A stretch of 51,454 bases of DNA from JAKSCF01 sp028279945 (GCA_028279945.1 JANQMT010000118.1:1-51454), one strand, 5' to 3'; counted from the stretch's first letter, positions 7,479-15,973 are shown. Numbers and translations: made by a program. Notes: a model not told the origin generated them from the letters alone.

Positions 7479-8168
7479 CTATATTCGCTTTAAATCTTCC
7501 TCAACCATTTGAAGCATCCCTAACCCCTCAAATTTCTTTGAAAAGTATTGCAGCAAAGCTTCTTTAACCGATTCATGATTTTGAATATCATTTTTTCTTT
7601 GATAGTACATACGAAGTATTTCTTTTTCTTCAACCGTTAAATGACTTAAAAAACGATTACTCATATTCAATAATTCCAGCTCAACGGGTCTTTTTCCTTC
7701 TTTTTCGAGAATCACAATGGTTGATGCCGCAAAATCACCCAGTCTTCTGCAATCCTTACTTGCGAACATAATCACCAGTCCTATCCCAAATATATCTATG
7801 AAAATTCTTATGAAATTTCTAATTGCAGAATGTTTTAAGGTTATGGGCTGCCCATTTTTTCTTATGGTTCTTAACCCTAATATTTTTTTACCTAAGCTCT
7901 GTCCATTTTTAGACATATCCATAAATATATAATAGCCATAGGAAATTAAAAAATTTAACACCAGCGCGATCCCTACAATCCATCCAAAATACTCATTCCA
8001 TAACGCGTCCATATTTATATATACTAAAAATACACTTAACCATATTAAGACAGAGAAAACCATTATGATTAAAATATCAATTGCAGCGGCACAAGCTCTG
8101 GATGCCACGCCTCCAAGGGTATATTCTACTTCAATGTTTTCGGGTGTAATTATCTTAATTTGATTCAT
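7479..8168 (-). CDS. RDD family membrane protein
   Basis: I chose the second of two adjacent ATG codons (8168) because it stands 6 bases from AGGAGG. The 229-residue protein has the RDD signature region (LGGVASRACAAAIDILIIM), three to four membrane helices, the family SLGKKILGLRTIRKNG motif and a cytoplasmic C-terminal tail of about 75 residues (from about 155) with charged helices. RDD proteins are integral membrane proteins of largely unknown function, some suspected to be transporters. RDD genes often sit with SpoIIM-like, DUF58 and MoxR genes, as here, where the SpoIIM-like gene is divergent. Confidence 0.85.
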   Translation of the reverse strand: MNQIKIITPENIEVEYTLGGVASRACAAAIDILIIMVFSVLIWLSVFLVYINMDALWNEYFGWIVGIALVLNFLISYGYYIFMDMSKNGQSLGKKILGLRTIRKNGQPITLKHSAIRNFIRIFIDIFGIGLVIMFASKDCRRLGDFAASTIVILEKEGKRPVELELLNMSNRFLSHLTVEEKEILRMYYQRKNDIQNHESVKEALLQYFSKKFEGLGMLQMVEEDLKRI

Positions 8169-8261
8169 CATTAACCTCCTGATTTTTTATAGCCGGTTAT
8201 AGCTGGTGTCCTGTATACATTCTCAAAACAATCTGGTAGAATTGTTTAAGAGGTGTTGCAT

Positions 8262-9212
8262 ATGAAAGAAGAAAGCTTTATTAAAAATCACTCAATCCTT
8301 TGGAAAGAGCTGGAACAACTGAACCATATTATTAATAAAAAAGGGTATAATTCCTTATCCTCTATAGAAATTAAAAACTATCTAACATTATATAAAAGGT
8401 CCAGTTACCATTTATCCTACGCTAGGACTCACTTTCCCAATACTCAAATATTGGATTACTTAAACACATTGGTAAGCAAATGCCAAGTTCACGTTTATTC
8501 TGTGAGGAAAATATCTCCCAGATATTTTTTTAATTATCTCACCACTATTTTCCCAACTTTAATCGGAAAATTTAAATGGTATGTATTATCAGCATTTAGT
8601 ATTTTCATGTTTGGTTTCATGCTAAGTCTAATCATGGTCCTTGTCAATACAGAAACCGCAAGATTTTTTTTACCTTCATATCTGGTAGAATCCATACAAT
8701 CTAATTCTGTAGGTGGTACATGGGATTCTTCCTATTTTCCGGTATTATCCTCTACCATTATGATTAACAATATCTCTGTGGCCCTTTATGCCTTTGTATT
8801 AGGCATTACCTTAGGTCTTGGCACCATATATGTCCTATTTAAAAATGGTGCTTTACTAGGGGCCTTAACCGGCCTGATTTATTTATTTTCAGATCCATAT
8901 ATTTATTGGTCTCTGATTTTACCACATGGTTTATTAGAATTATTCGCTATATTCGTTTCCGGAGGAGCCGGGCTTATTATTGCCAAGTCTCTGTTACTCC
9001 CTAAACAATATGCACGAAAACATGCCATCATCAAGGGAAGCAAAGAAGCCATCTCCTTAATGGGCGGCGTCATCACCCTACTTATTATCGCAGGTACAAT
9101 CGAGGGTTTCTTTACCCCCCTCAACATTTCACCCACCATCAAGCTTGTTTTCAGCTTTGTAACCTTGTTGTTGCTCATTGTATACTTAGCTCTACCAAAG
9201 CTAAAAAGTTAA
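8262..9212 (+). CDS. SpoIIM (stage II sporulation M / DUF95) family membrane protein
   Basis: The ATG at 8262 lies 6 bases after AAGAGGTG, so it is preferred to a GTG at 8253. The 316-residue protein has a soluble N-terminal helical region (1-105) typical of the SpoIIM-like proteins in MoxR/DUF58 loci, then about five membrane helices with the family motif NNISVALYAFVLGITLGLGT and LPHGLLELFAIFVSGGAGL. True SpoIIM works with SpoIID and SpoIIP in engulfment; this longer form belongs to the vegetative relatives linked with MoxR. It is transcribed away from the RDD gene and towards the DUF58 gene. Confidence 0.85.
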   Translation: MKEESFIKNHSILWKELEQLNHIINKKGYNSLSSIEIKNYLTLYKRSSYHLSYARTHFPNTQILDYLNTLVSKCQVHVYSVRKISPRYFFNYLTTIFPTLIGKFKWYVLSAFSIFMFGFMLSLIMVLVNTETARFFLPSYLVESIQSNSVGGTWDSSYFPVLSSTIMINNISVALYAFVLGITLGLGTIYVLFKNGALLGALTGLIYLFSDPYIYWSLILPHGLLELFAIFVSGGAGLIIAKSLLLPKQYARKHAIIKGSKEAISLMGGVITLLIIAGTIEGFFTPLNISPTIKLVFSFVTLLLLIVYLALPKLKS

Positions 9213-9217
9213 CAATT

Positions 9218-9243
9218 GTAGTGTCGGGTCACCGTGCTCGACA
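9218..9243 (+). repeat. REP-like element, copy A (GTAG + hairpin)
   Basis: GTAG is followed by a 7-base arm TGTCGGG, an 8-base loop TCACCGTG and the pairing arm CTCGACA (one G-U). A short T run follows. The 4+7+8+7 layout is the same as in copy B on the opposite strand 50 bp away. The GTAG tetranucleotide at the foot of a hairpin is the hallmark of REP elements moved by RAYT transposases. Confidence 0.7.
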
Positions 9244-9291
9244 TTTTTGCATATAGCTCCAATACTTAAACAGCCTATCAAAATATTCTTA

Positions 9292-9317
9292 GGGTGGCCA
9301 CGGGGAGCCACCCCTAC
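9292..9317 (-). repeat. REP-like element, copy B (GTAG + hairpin)
   Basis: On the minus strand GTAG is followed by arm GGGTGGC, loop TCCCCGTG and perfectly pairing arm GCCACCC. The loop differs from copy A by one base although the arms are different, so the loop and GTAG are the conserved parts. Together A and B form an inverted doublet between two convergent genes. Confidence 0.7.
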
Positions 9318-9321
9318 GCTT

Positions 9322-9339
9322 CTGTCCCCTGTAACCTGT
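9322..9339 (+). repeat. Dispersed 18-bp repeat CTGTCCCCTGTAACCTGT, copy 1
   Basis: The same 18 bases recur exactly at 48391-48408, 39 kb away, both times in a gene-free stretch. This copy lies directly beside a REP-like hairpin doublet. Confidence 0.75.
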
Positions 9340-9350
9340 CCCCCCAAAAG

Positions 9351-10664
9351 CTACATATACGTTTTATTCTTCACATGAATATACCGATTAACAACGCTGG
9401 TCTCCAGCTTTTCCGGCTCGAACTCTTTACAAAAAATACCCTTTTTATTAAGCATACCAATCATATACTCTCTTTCAAGGAGCATGTCTAAAGCCACTCC
9501 CTTAGTAAACATACCTTCAACATCTTTAACCGATTGTTCTGCTATTTTTTCAACCTTTTCATTCTTAATCAAAATAATCATAACAAGATGATTTTTCCCT
9601 ATAATAGGCAGCCACTTTAATAAATCCTTGGCTTCATCTTCTGTTTCAAAATCTGTAAAAAGGAATATAATACTTCTATGCCTTTCCTTTTTCTTGATCT
9701 GAAACAAAGCATCTTCATAATTGGATGCTTCGCTGGAATAATCAATATCATAAAGTGTGTCCATAATTTTATTTCGATGGGCTAAGCCTTTTCCGGGCAT
9801 TATAAAGTCTGTAACACCGGTATTAAACAACAGTAGACCTGACTCATCACCATTTTGATTAATCATATCGGATAAAATCAATGAAGTATTCACTACCAAG
9901 TCTAATTTTCTAAAGCCTCTTACGGTTTGATTCATGACTCTGCCTGTATCAATCATCATATAGACATGCTGATTTTTTTCAGGCTCATATTGGTTCACTA
10001 TAGGTTTACCGTATCTGGAGGTAGCTTTCCAATTGATTTTTCTGTACTCATCACCACGCACATATTCTCTTAAGCTTTCAAAAGCTGTGCCTTTTCCTAA
10101 TAATTTCAGGTTTTTCTGTCCTTGTTTCAAGAAACGATTGTTACAAATTGACAATCTATATTTTCGCAAATTTTTCATATTGGGATAAACCTTATATTGC
10201 CTTGACAGATCAAGCTTGTAAGCTTTTTTGCAAAGTCCTAACCTACCCTCAAAGCTAATAGAAGGCTTTTTAAAGTCAAAGTTTCCCCTTTTGGTTGGAA
10301 CAACCCTATATTCCAATATCTTTTTTTCATTAGGTAATACCAAACTTGCTATTCTCTGGTTTTGGATGTCAAAATGAAAATCAGGGAACGCGTCCTGTAA
10401 TTCAATCTTTAATGGAAAAATACTCTTGTTGTGAACTCGAAAAGAAATGGGTTCCTCTTCATATATCGATAAATTTTCATTTCCTTCACGTACTACTTCT
10501 ACTTTATTTCTATCCGGAGAAATATGGTAATCCACAAAAAGTAAAGTTAAACATAATAAATTGTATAACACAAAAACAAACCAAGACATATTAATAAATG
10601 CAGCAAGTAGTATTACCACTGAACCTCCCAGTAATAGTAAAACAAAACGTCTAGTTACTGCCAA
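9351..10664 (-). CDS. DUF58 domain membrane protein
   Basis: The 437-residue product starts at TTG (10664) after AGGTGG. Two N-terminal membrane helices (about 8-45) precede a beta-rich region and the DUF58 core with the diagnostic stretch FESLREYVRGDEYRKINWKA and a von Willebrand A-like fold (YMMIDTGRVMN; IIFLFTDFETEDE). DUF58 proteins are regular partners of MoxR AAA ATPases and are thought to be assembled or activated by them, perhaps with metal binding through the VWA-like site. The gene lies 14 bp after moxR. Confidence 0.9.
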   Translation of the reverse strand: MAVTRRFVLLLLGGSVVILLAAFINMSWFVFVLYNLLCLTLLFVDYHISPDRNKVEVVREGNENLSIYEEEPISFRVHNKSIFPLKIELQDAFPDFHFDIQNQRIASLVLPNEKKILEYRVVPTKRGNFDFKKPSISFEGRLGLCKKAYKLDLSRQYKVYPNMKNLRKYRLSICNNRFLKQGQKNLKLLGKGTAFESLREYVRGDEYRKINWKATSRYGKPIVNQYEPEKNQHVYMMIDTGRVMNQTVRGFRKLDLVVNTSLILSDMINQNGDESGLLLFNTGVTDFIMPGKGLAHRNKIMDTLYDIDYSSEASNYEDALFQIKKKERHRSIIFLFTDFETEDEAKDLLKWLPIIGKNHLVMIILIKNEKVEKIAEQSVKDVEGMFTKGVALDMLLEREYMIGMLNKKGIFCKEFEPEKLETSVVNRYIHVKNKTYM

Positions 10665-10678
10665 AAGATATACACCAC

Positions 10679-11638
10679 CTATCTGGGAACCTTAACGCCG
10701 GCAAGCAGCTCTTCAAGTACTGCTTCCGGCAATATACCTTCGAGCTCCAGCTCAGGCTTTAATATAACACGATGTCTAAGGGCAGGGATTGCCATTTCCT
10801 TAATATCCTCCGGTATAACATAATCTCTGCCGGCATAAGCTGCACATCCCTTAGCACTTTGCATTAAAGCCAATGAACCTCTTGGAGAACTGCCAATTTC
10901 AATGGCATCATTATTTCTGGTCTCGGAAATAATGGCTACAATATAATCCATTAACTCCGGCTCTACATTAACACTTTTGACAAAGTTCATACATCTGAAT
11001 AAATCTTCTTGTGTACATACGGATTGGCAATTCTTTATATCCATATCCAAAAGTCCTTCATGATGTCGTCTTAATATCTCCTTTTCGCCCTGTGCAGATG
11101 GATAATCGATCATTAATTTCATTAAAAATCTATCTACAAGCGCCTCCGGAAGCGGATAAGTTCCCTCATATTCCAAAGGATTTTGGGTCGCAAAAACCAT
11201 AAAAGGCTGAGGCAGTTCATAAGTCTGTCCATCTATAGATACGGTGGCCTCTTGGATTGCTTCCAAAAGCCCTGATTGTGTCTTAGGCGGCGTTCTATTG
11301 ATTTCATCTGCCAATAAAAAGTTCGTAAAAATAGGTCCTTCCTTAAATTCGAATTCACTGTTTTTTAGATTGAACACTTGAGTACCTGTTATATCAGCCG
11401 GCATCAGATCCGGGGTAAACTGTATCCGTTTAAAATTAACATCCAATGATTTGGCAAGCGCCTTAACCATAAGTGTCTTTGCCAAACCGGGTACGCCCTC
11501 TAACAGCACATGCCCTCCGGAAATCAAACTAATCAAGGCATAGTCAATCAACCGGTCTTGTTCAATAATCGCTTTTTTAAGTTCGCCTCTAATACGGTCC
11601 AAAATGTCCTTTATGATATCTTTTTCCAATTTTTCCAA
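10679..11638 (-). CDS. MoxR-family AAA+ ATPase
   Basis: The 319-residue product begins at a TTG (11638) 7 bases after GGAGAG, inside the 3' end of the DUF4350 gene (28-bp overlap). It has Walker A GVPGLAKT, Walker B LLADEINR, the MoxR motif RTPPKTQSGLLEAIQE, sensor 1 (VFATQNPLEYEGTYPLPEA) and the arginine finger region DRFLMKL. MoxR ATPases act as chaperones that assemble or activate VWA-domain partners, here most likely the DUF58 protein encoded next. The length is normal for the family. Confidence 0.92.
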   Translation of the reverse strand: MEKLEKDIIKDILDRIRGELKKAIIEQDRLIDYALISLISGGHVLLEGVPGLAKTLMVKALAKSLDVNFKRIQFTPDLMPADITGTQVFNLKNSEFEFKEGPIFTNFLLADEINRTPPKTQSGLLEAIQEATVSIDGQTYELPQPFMVFATQNPLEYEGTYPLPEALVDRFLMKLMIDYPSAQGEKEILRRHHEGLLDMDIKNCQSVCTQEDLFRCMNFVKSVNVEPELMDYIVAIISETRNNDAIEIGSSPRGSLALMQSAKGCAAYAGRDYVIPEDIKEMAIPALRHRVILKPELELEGILPEAVLEELLAGVKVPR

Positions 11639-12603
11639 ACCTGCTCTCTCCTTTTACTTATGATTTTATTTAATAATTCAATACTTGCAACAATTCTTAA
11701 GTAATGGCCAACTTTTCTTTTTTTCCGTAAACTATCCATGAAATCATGTAGTTTTTCTGCTTTACTCAAAGAAGGAAGGTCCTCCTTTTTCCAATAATCA
11801 ATCCAATTATCATGTGTACAATGAATTTTCTTTAGGAAATATTTATAATAATTATTTAAAACAATATCCCAGCATTTTGCTTTTTGATAAGTATATGCAG
11901 CAGCATAGAGATATTCATTTTCATCTCTTTCAGCCTCTTCATAAAGGGGTTGTATTTTTCCAAATCGTTTTCCTGCAAAATATAAATACCCTAACACCGC
12001 AATCAGCAGCTGATAAATGATCCATTTGTATCTTAAGGGTATCGCATACCACAGTGAATTTTCTACGTTAACCGAATATAAATGTTGTTCATTAAAAATA
12101 ATGGGTCTTCTCAATTCTCCTATGGCTTTGTACAGCCGGTACGCATCCTCTTTATTTTTTGTGAGCGCCCAATTGGTTATATGTTCTTTGTCAAATGACA
12201 ACACAAATCCTTTACCATATTGATAATAATCAATGCCATTTTCTTCTCTCAGCCAATCTCCATATTCTATGGGAGCACGCATATAACTCAGGTATACCAG
12301 TATCCCGCCTTTCTTAACCCAAAGCATAATTGCTTCATCTTCTATATCCAAGACACCATTGGAAACAACTATTTGAACACTTTCAGGTTCTATCTCCGTT
12401 ATCAGCTTATTAGAAATACTCACCGGCAAACCCAGCTCTCCTAATGCCTCGTAGAAAATACTGGACCCTGCTTTGGATTTATTCTTAACTGAATAATTGG
12501 GATATATATCTGTATAGGCAGCTGCAATATGCATGACAACAAAGAAAACGAAAAGTGCAATCATCAACTTAATGATCCATCCTCTGTTCGATTTATTCTT
12601 CAT
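11611..12603 (-). CDS. DUF4350 domain membrane protein
   Basis: The 330-residue product has an N-terminal membrane helix (about 9-29), an extracytoplasmic DUF4350 domain (SKAGSSIFYEALGELGLPV; SNGVLDIEDEAIMLWVKKGG; LSFDKEHITNWAL), a second helix near 190-210 (LLIAVLGYLYFAGKRFG) and a cytoplasmic helical tail. DUF4350 has a GATase-like fold of unknown function and is a standard member of MoxR/DUF58 loci. Its start overlaps the DUF4129 stop by 11 bp and its end overlaps moxR by 28 bp, so translation is likely coupled. Confidence 0.85.
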   Translation of the reverse strand: MKNKSNRGWIIKLMIALFVFFVVMHIAAAYTDIYPNYSVKNKSKAGSSIFYEALGELGLPVSISNKLITEIEPESVQIVVSNGVLDIEDEAIMLWVKKGGILVYLSYMRAPIEYGDWLREENGIDYYQYGKGFVLSFDKEHITNWALTKNKEDAYRLYKAIGELRRPIIFNEQHLYSVNVENSLWYAIPLRYKWIIYQLLIAVLGYLYFAGKRFGKIQPLYEEAERDENEYLYAAAYTYQKAKCWDIVLNNYYKYFLKKIHCTHDNWIDYWKKEDLPSLSKAEKLHDFMDSLRKKRKVGHYLRIVASIELLNKIISKRREQVWKNWKKIS

Positions 12604-13243
12604 AGCAGGTTACCTCTTTCCAAATGAAATCCATATTTTCTAGCCAAGAAGTATAAATCTTATCATCACAAGTTTTTTTTCCATACCATGCAGCGTTAAA
12701 CGTCTCTGATAAATAATGGAATTTATCTGTAGAAGAGAGCTTTTTTTCTTCAATAGCTTTTTCAATTTCTTTGTTGGTTTTACTTTCTTCTAGATAAAGC
12801 AATCGTTTCTCATGCATGAGTAGAAGCAGTGCAATAAAATCCAATCGTACAGCCTGTGTCAGATCGCCTTGTGTTCTATACGCATTAGCTTTTTGCCTAA
12901 GACTATCAGGAGTAGTCGTCTCATGGATTTTTTCTCCCAATATTTCTTTAACCGACGGATTCCTTTGAAATCTGTTCAATATTTTTATTAATATAACAAC
13001 CGCAATCAGAACTAAAATCATTAGTCCTATATAGAACCATATTTTATTGTCCAGTATATTAACAATGGCATCGTCAAAATCTAAAGAATTATTTTCGAAC
13101 ATCTTTTTAAGAAAATCAATGATTCTCTCTTTTATTTTTTCCCAAAAACCGGATAAGTGTATGTACTCTTTTCGGCTTAAAATATCAGTTACTTTATCCT
13201 CAAATACATTTTGAGGCACTATTTCATGTTGATTACTCGGCAC
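12593..13243 (-). CDS. DUF4129 domain membrane protein
   Basis: The 216-residue product starts at GTG (13243), overlapping the upstream gene by 11 bp. A soluble N-terminal segment (1-70) leads to one clear membrane helix (about 73-91, FYIGLMILVLIAVVILIKIL). The cytoplasmic DUF4129 domain follows, with its typical AVRLDFIALLLLMHEKRLL and DKFHYLSETFNAAWYG stretches. DUF4129 is of unknown function and often occurs at the end of transglutaminase-like proteins or, as here, in MoxR/DUF58 clusters. Confidence 0.85.
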   Translation of the reverse strand: MPSNQHEIVPQNVFEDKVTDILSRKEYIHLSGFWEKIKERIIDFLKKMFENNSLDFDDAIVNILDNKIWFYIGLMILVLIAVVILIKILNRFQRNPSVKEILGEKIHETTTPDSLRQKANAYRTQGDLTQAVRLDFIALLLLMHEKRLLYLEESKTNKEIEKAIEEKKLSSTDKFHYLSETFNAAWYGKKTCDDKIYTSWLENMDFIWKEVTCYEE

Positions 13244-14171
13244 GTTCCATGTTCCTCTCTAACTGTTTTATATTCAATACCAAATCGAACCCTTCTGTCT
13301 TAAACCTTATATTGATATATAACAAAGTGGTCATGATGATCACCATTGGCGTCAAAAATAAGTAGGACATAATATTAACCGGCCATTGCAGGTAAGGTAC
13401 TAAGACAAAAGCAATTTGGTACAATCCCTCCGGCGCGAAGGTTAATAATTGACCAATAACATACAGTATACCGCCACAATAAACGATAAAGCTAATCAAA
13501 GAATATTGGATGGCTCCCACTAACAGTTGCATTAAAAACATAGAGCCGAAAACTTTCCAAAATTGAGTTCTAACAAGCTGAAAACTTCGCTTTATAGACT
13601 TTATAGGACCCAAATTTTCTACTACCGTCACATGAATTGCGAAAACAAAAAAATTCGTCACGATGGCCATTAAAAAAATCATTATCAGCATAATAATCAA
13701 AATCACTGTTACATTTACCCATTCATCCATAAAAAAAGGAAAAAGATAATATGATTCATCAACTACTTGATACGCTATGGCGGCTAAAGGCCCTATGCAT
13801 AAGGCATACACCAACAAAATACCTGCTAATGTTGGCAGCTTCTTAAAAGCAGTTCCAAATGCACTTTTAAAGTCTACTTTTTCTTCATTCAACTTTTGAG
13901 CTCCGATTCTAATATTGCCTGCTATTTGAGACAATCCAAATACAACGAAAATAAAAACCAAAACCCCTAATAAAACAAATACGCCTATACGGTTACTTCC
14001 GGGCATCACTGCAATAGCGTCAATGGTAAAAACTGCAGATACCCCGGCAATAATGGAAACACCTATGTAAATCAGCCCGTATAATAAATTGAACATTAAA
14101 ATAGTCCCTGCATTTTTTTTCACTATTTCTAAAGACTCGTCCAGTACTTCAGCAAATTTCATTATTCTCAT
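13233..14171 (-). CDS. Polytopic membrane protein (GPDPase membrane-domain / DUF975-like)
   Basis: I place the start at the ATG at 14171, 8 bases after TAGGAG; an in-frame start at 14240 would run through a terminator hairpin in the leader and is unlikely. The 312-residue product begins MRIMKFAEVLDESLEIVKKN and has six to seven membrane segments, with Gly/Ala-rich helices and the stretch VVENLGPIKSIKRSFQLVR. That pattern is seen in the membrane part of glycerophosphodiester phosphodiesterase-like and DUF975-type proteins. It has no phosphodiesterase domain. It is the first gene of the DUF4129/DUF4350/MoxR/DUF58 operon and its job is unknown. Confidence 0.7.
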   Translation of the reverse strand: MRIMKFAEVLDESLEIVKKNAGTILMFNLLYGLIYIGVSIIAGVSAVFTIDAIAVMPGSNRIGVFVLLGVLVFIFVVFGLSQIAGNIRIGAQKLNEEKVDFKSAFGTAFKKLPTLAGILLVYALCIGPLAAIAYQVVDESYYLFPFFMDEWVNVTVILIIMLIMIFLMAIVTNFFVFAIHVTVVENLGPIKSIKRSFQLVRTQFWKVFGSMFLMQLLVGAIQYSLISFIVYCGGILYVIGQLLTFAPEGLYQIAFVLVPYLQWPVNIMSYLFLTPMVIIMTTLLYINIRFKTEGFDLVLNIKQLERNMERAE

Positions 14172-14199
14172 CCGACAAGCTCCTAACGATTTATTTCTT

Positions 14200-14224
14200 A
14201 AAAAAAAACGGCTATCATAACCGT
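14200..14224 (-). terminator. Leader terminator (attenuator) before the MoxR/DUF58 operon
   Basis: On the minus strand ACGGTTA pairs with TAGCCGT (one G-U) around TGA, followed by a run of eight or nine T residues, about 30 bases before the first gene and about 110 after its promoter. A terminator inside a leader suggests regulated read-through. I found no recognisable riboswitch before it. Confidence 0.65.
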
Positions 14225-14330
14225 CTCGGGTTTCCAACAACTATTATCAACGAAAAGCTTCTCACATCCTAGTCCATAAAAGGTTTACATATTATTTTAT
14301 ATGGTTAACCTTATCTTCTTAGTTGATAAA

Positions 14331-14359
14331 ATTATATCACTCAATGTCAATTTATGCAA
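14331..14359 (-). promoter_or_regulatory. Promoter of the MoxR/DUF58 operon
   Basis: On the minus strand TTGCAT (14359-14354), 17 bp and TATAAT (14336-14331). It is the only good promoter in the gap between this operon and the EamA gene. Confidence 0.55.
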
Positions 14360-14386
14360 TTCTTTGACAATATTGCAATTTACACA

Positions 14387-15232
14387 TCATGACTCCTTAT
14401 CCTTTCTGTAATTTATAAATGCAGCAATAATAATTAAGCCTGCCCCAAGCAACGATAATAATGAAGGGACTTCACTCCAAAAAATGACGCCAATTATACT
14501 TGATATCACTATGCTGGCATAGCTGTAGACGGCAATTTCTCCTGCCGGTGCAAATTTATAGGCTGTTGTCATGAACATTTGGTAACATGTGGCAGAAGCA
14601 CCCAGTACAAGCAGTTTTATAAGGTTCATCCCTACAGGTACAACAAAATGAGATTTCAGCATAAATGGCAAAAAACCAATTGCAGTCACCAACGAAAAAT
14701 AGAACATAATCACAACTGAGTCTTCCGTCTTCTTTAAATGCTTGACAGTCGTATATGCACCTGCTGTCAGGATAGCTGCGAATAATGTAATGATATATAC
14801 AAAATTAATGGCATTAAATTGGGGTCGAATGACTAAAATTGCACCGGTGATACTTAAAACAAGTGCATACAATTGTTCTTTTTTTATATCTTCTTTTAAA
14901 AAATAAAAAGAAAAAATGACAATAAAAAAAGGATACACATTCATTAAAATTACAGTATCCGCCAATGGCGCACGGGACAAAGCAAAATAATATGCACCTG
15001 TTGCAATCAATCCTAAAATTGCGCGTAAGATTAAAAAAGGCTTGTTGCTGCCCCATGACATTTTTCTTTTCTTAATGTTGACTATAAGAACGGGCATCAA
15101 ACCTATAATATTTCTAAAAAAAACTTTTTCAGCTACAGGAATATCCGGTAAGCTTTTGACCAATGCGGCTGTCAATGCAAAAAAACAAGCTGCCACCAGC
15201 ATAAACAATGCACCTTTTTTATTGGCTTTCAT
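14387..15232 (-). CDS. EamA/DMT-family permease
   Basis: The 281-residue product has ten hydrophobic segments in two EamA repeats, beginning KGALFMLVAACFFALTAALV with the repeat VYIITLFAAILTAGAYTTVK in the second half. Members of this drug/metabolite transporter superfamily export or import amino acids, nucleosides or other small metabolites. The gene begins 24 bp after the ABC ATPase gene with an AGAGGCGA site, so it is probably the last gene of that transporter operon and may carry the same or a related compound. The substrate cannot be told from sequence. Confidence 0.85.
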   Translation of the reverse strand: MKANKKGALFMLVAACFFALTAALVKSLPDIPVAEKVFFRNIIGLMPVLIVNIKKRKMSWGSNKPFLILRAILGLIATGAYYFALSRAPLADTVILMNVYPFFIVIFSFYFLKEDIKKEQLYALVLSITGAILVIRPQFNAINFVYIITLFAAILTAGAYTTVKHLKKTEDSVVIMFYFSLVTAIGFLPFMLKSHFVVPVGMNLIKLLVLGASATCYQMFMTTAYKFAPAGEIAVYSYASIVISSIIGVIFWSEVPSLLSLLGAGLIIIAAFINYRKDKES

Positions 15233-15256
15233 GTTAATCGCCTCTTTTTTATAACC

Positions 15257-15973
15257 TCAATCAAGGAATATATGCTTCACCTTTTTTTCTATGACGGATA
15301 TTTTTTCATTATCGAGCCGTCTTCTATCTTGAGGTATATTTATTATATCTTCGTAAATGACTTTTGTGGGGAGCTTTGAAAGAACAAATATTTTGTCCGC
15401 TACCTGTAAACATTCCTCTAAGTCATGGGTTACAAATATAACGGTTCTTTTATCACTGTTCCATAATTGAATAAATTTATTGATTATATTTTTTTTAGTT
15501 TTAATATCCAAGCCTTTAAAAGGCTCATCCATTATTAAAACATCTGATGGAAAAGCAAAAGCTCTGGCTATGGCTGCCCTTTGCTTCATGCCTCCGCTTA
15601 AACGGTCCGGATAATAATCCTTAAAATCTCGTAATTCTACAATATCTAAATACTTATCTATAATATATTGTCTTTCCTCTGAAGCATACTTACTTTTTAA
15701 AACAAAATCCAGATTATTTTTTATACTCTTCCAGGGTAATAGCCTTGCATCTTGAAATATAAAAGAAAAAGTAAGCTTCTTAAAATCTTCCAATTCTCCG
15801 GATTCAGGTTTATGGATACCGCTTATTACGTTTAATAAAGTCGTTTTACCACAACCCGAAGGCCCAAGAACGCATGAAATTTTATTCTTAGGTATTTCCA
15901 TAGACAAATGATCAAAAACAGTTAGATCGTCAAAACGTTTATTCAGATTTTGGATTTTAAGATTTGTATACAT
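15257..15973 (-). CDS. ABC transporter ATPase, nitrate/sulfonate/taurine (SsuB/TauB) type
   Basis: The 238-residue ATPase has Walker A GPSGCGKT, signature LSGGMKQR, Walker B VLIMDEP and the H-loop VTHD. AAGGTGG precedes the ATG, which lies inside the end of the permease gene (17-bp overlap). The closest family by length and motifs is the SsuB/TauB/ThiZ group, whose systems take up sulfonates, taurine, nitrate or thiamine precursors. It energises the permease encoded just upstream. Confidence 0.9.
   Translation of the reverse strand: MYTNLKIQNLNKRFDDLTVFDHLSMEIPKNKISCVLGPSGCGKTTLLNVISGIHKPESGELEDFKKLTFSFIFQDARLLPWKSIKNNLDFVLKSKYASEERQYIIDKYLDIVELRDFKDYYPDRLSGGMKQRAAIARAFAFPSDVLIMDEPFKGLDIKTKKNIINKFIQLWNSDKRTVIFVTHDLEECLQVADKIFVLSKLPTKVIYEDIINIPQDRRRLDNEKISVIEKKVKHIFLD

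Noticed and set aside
10346..10594. Plus-strand frame inside the DUF58 gene, as an example of many antisense frames in real genes
   Set aside because: It lies in the shadow of a strongly supported gene, with no ribosome binding site and no recognisable domain.
14244..14329. A riboswitch-like domain closed by TTATCAAC/GTTGATAA in the MoxR operon leader
   Set aside because: The outer arm overlaps the region just after the -10 box, so most of it would not be in the RNA. No known riboswitch core was found; only the downstream terminator is reported.
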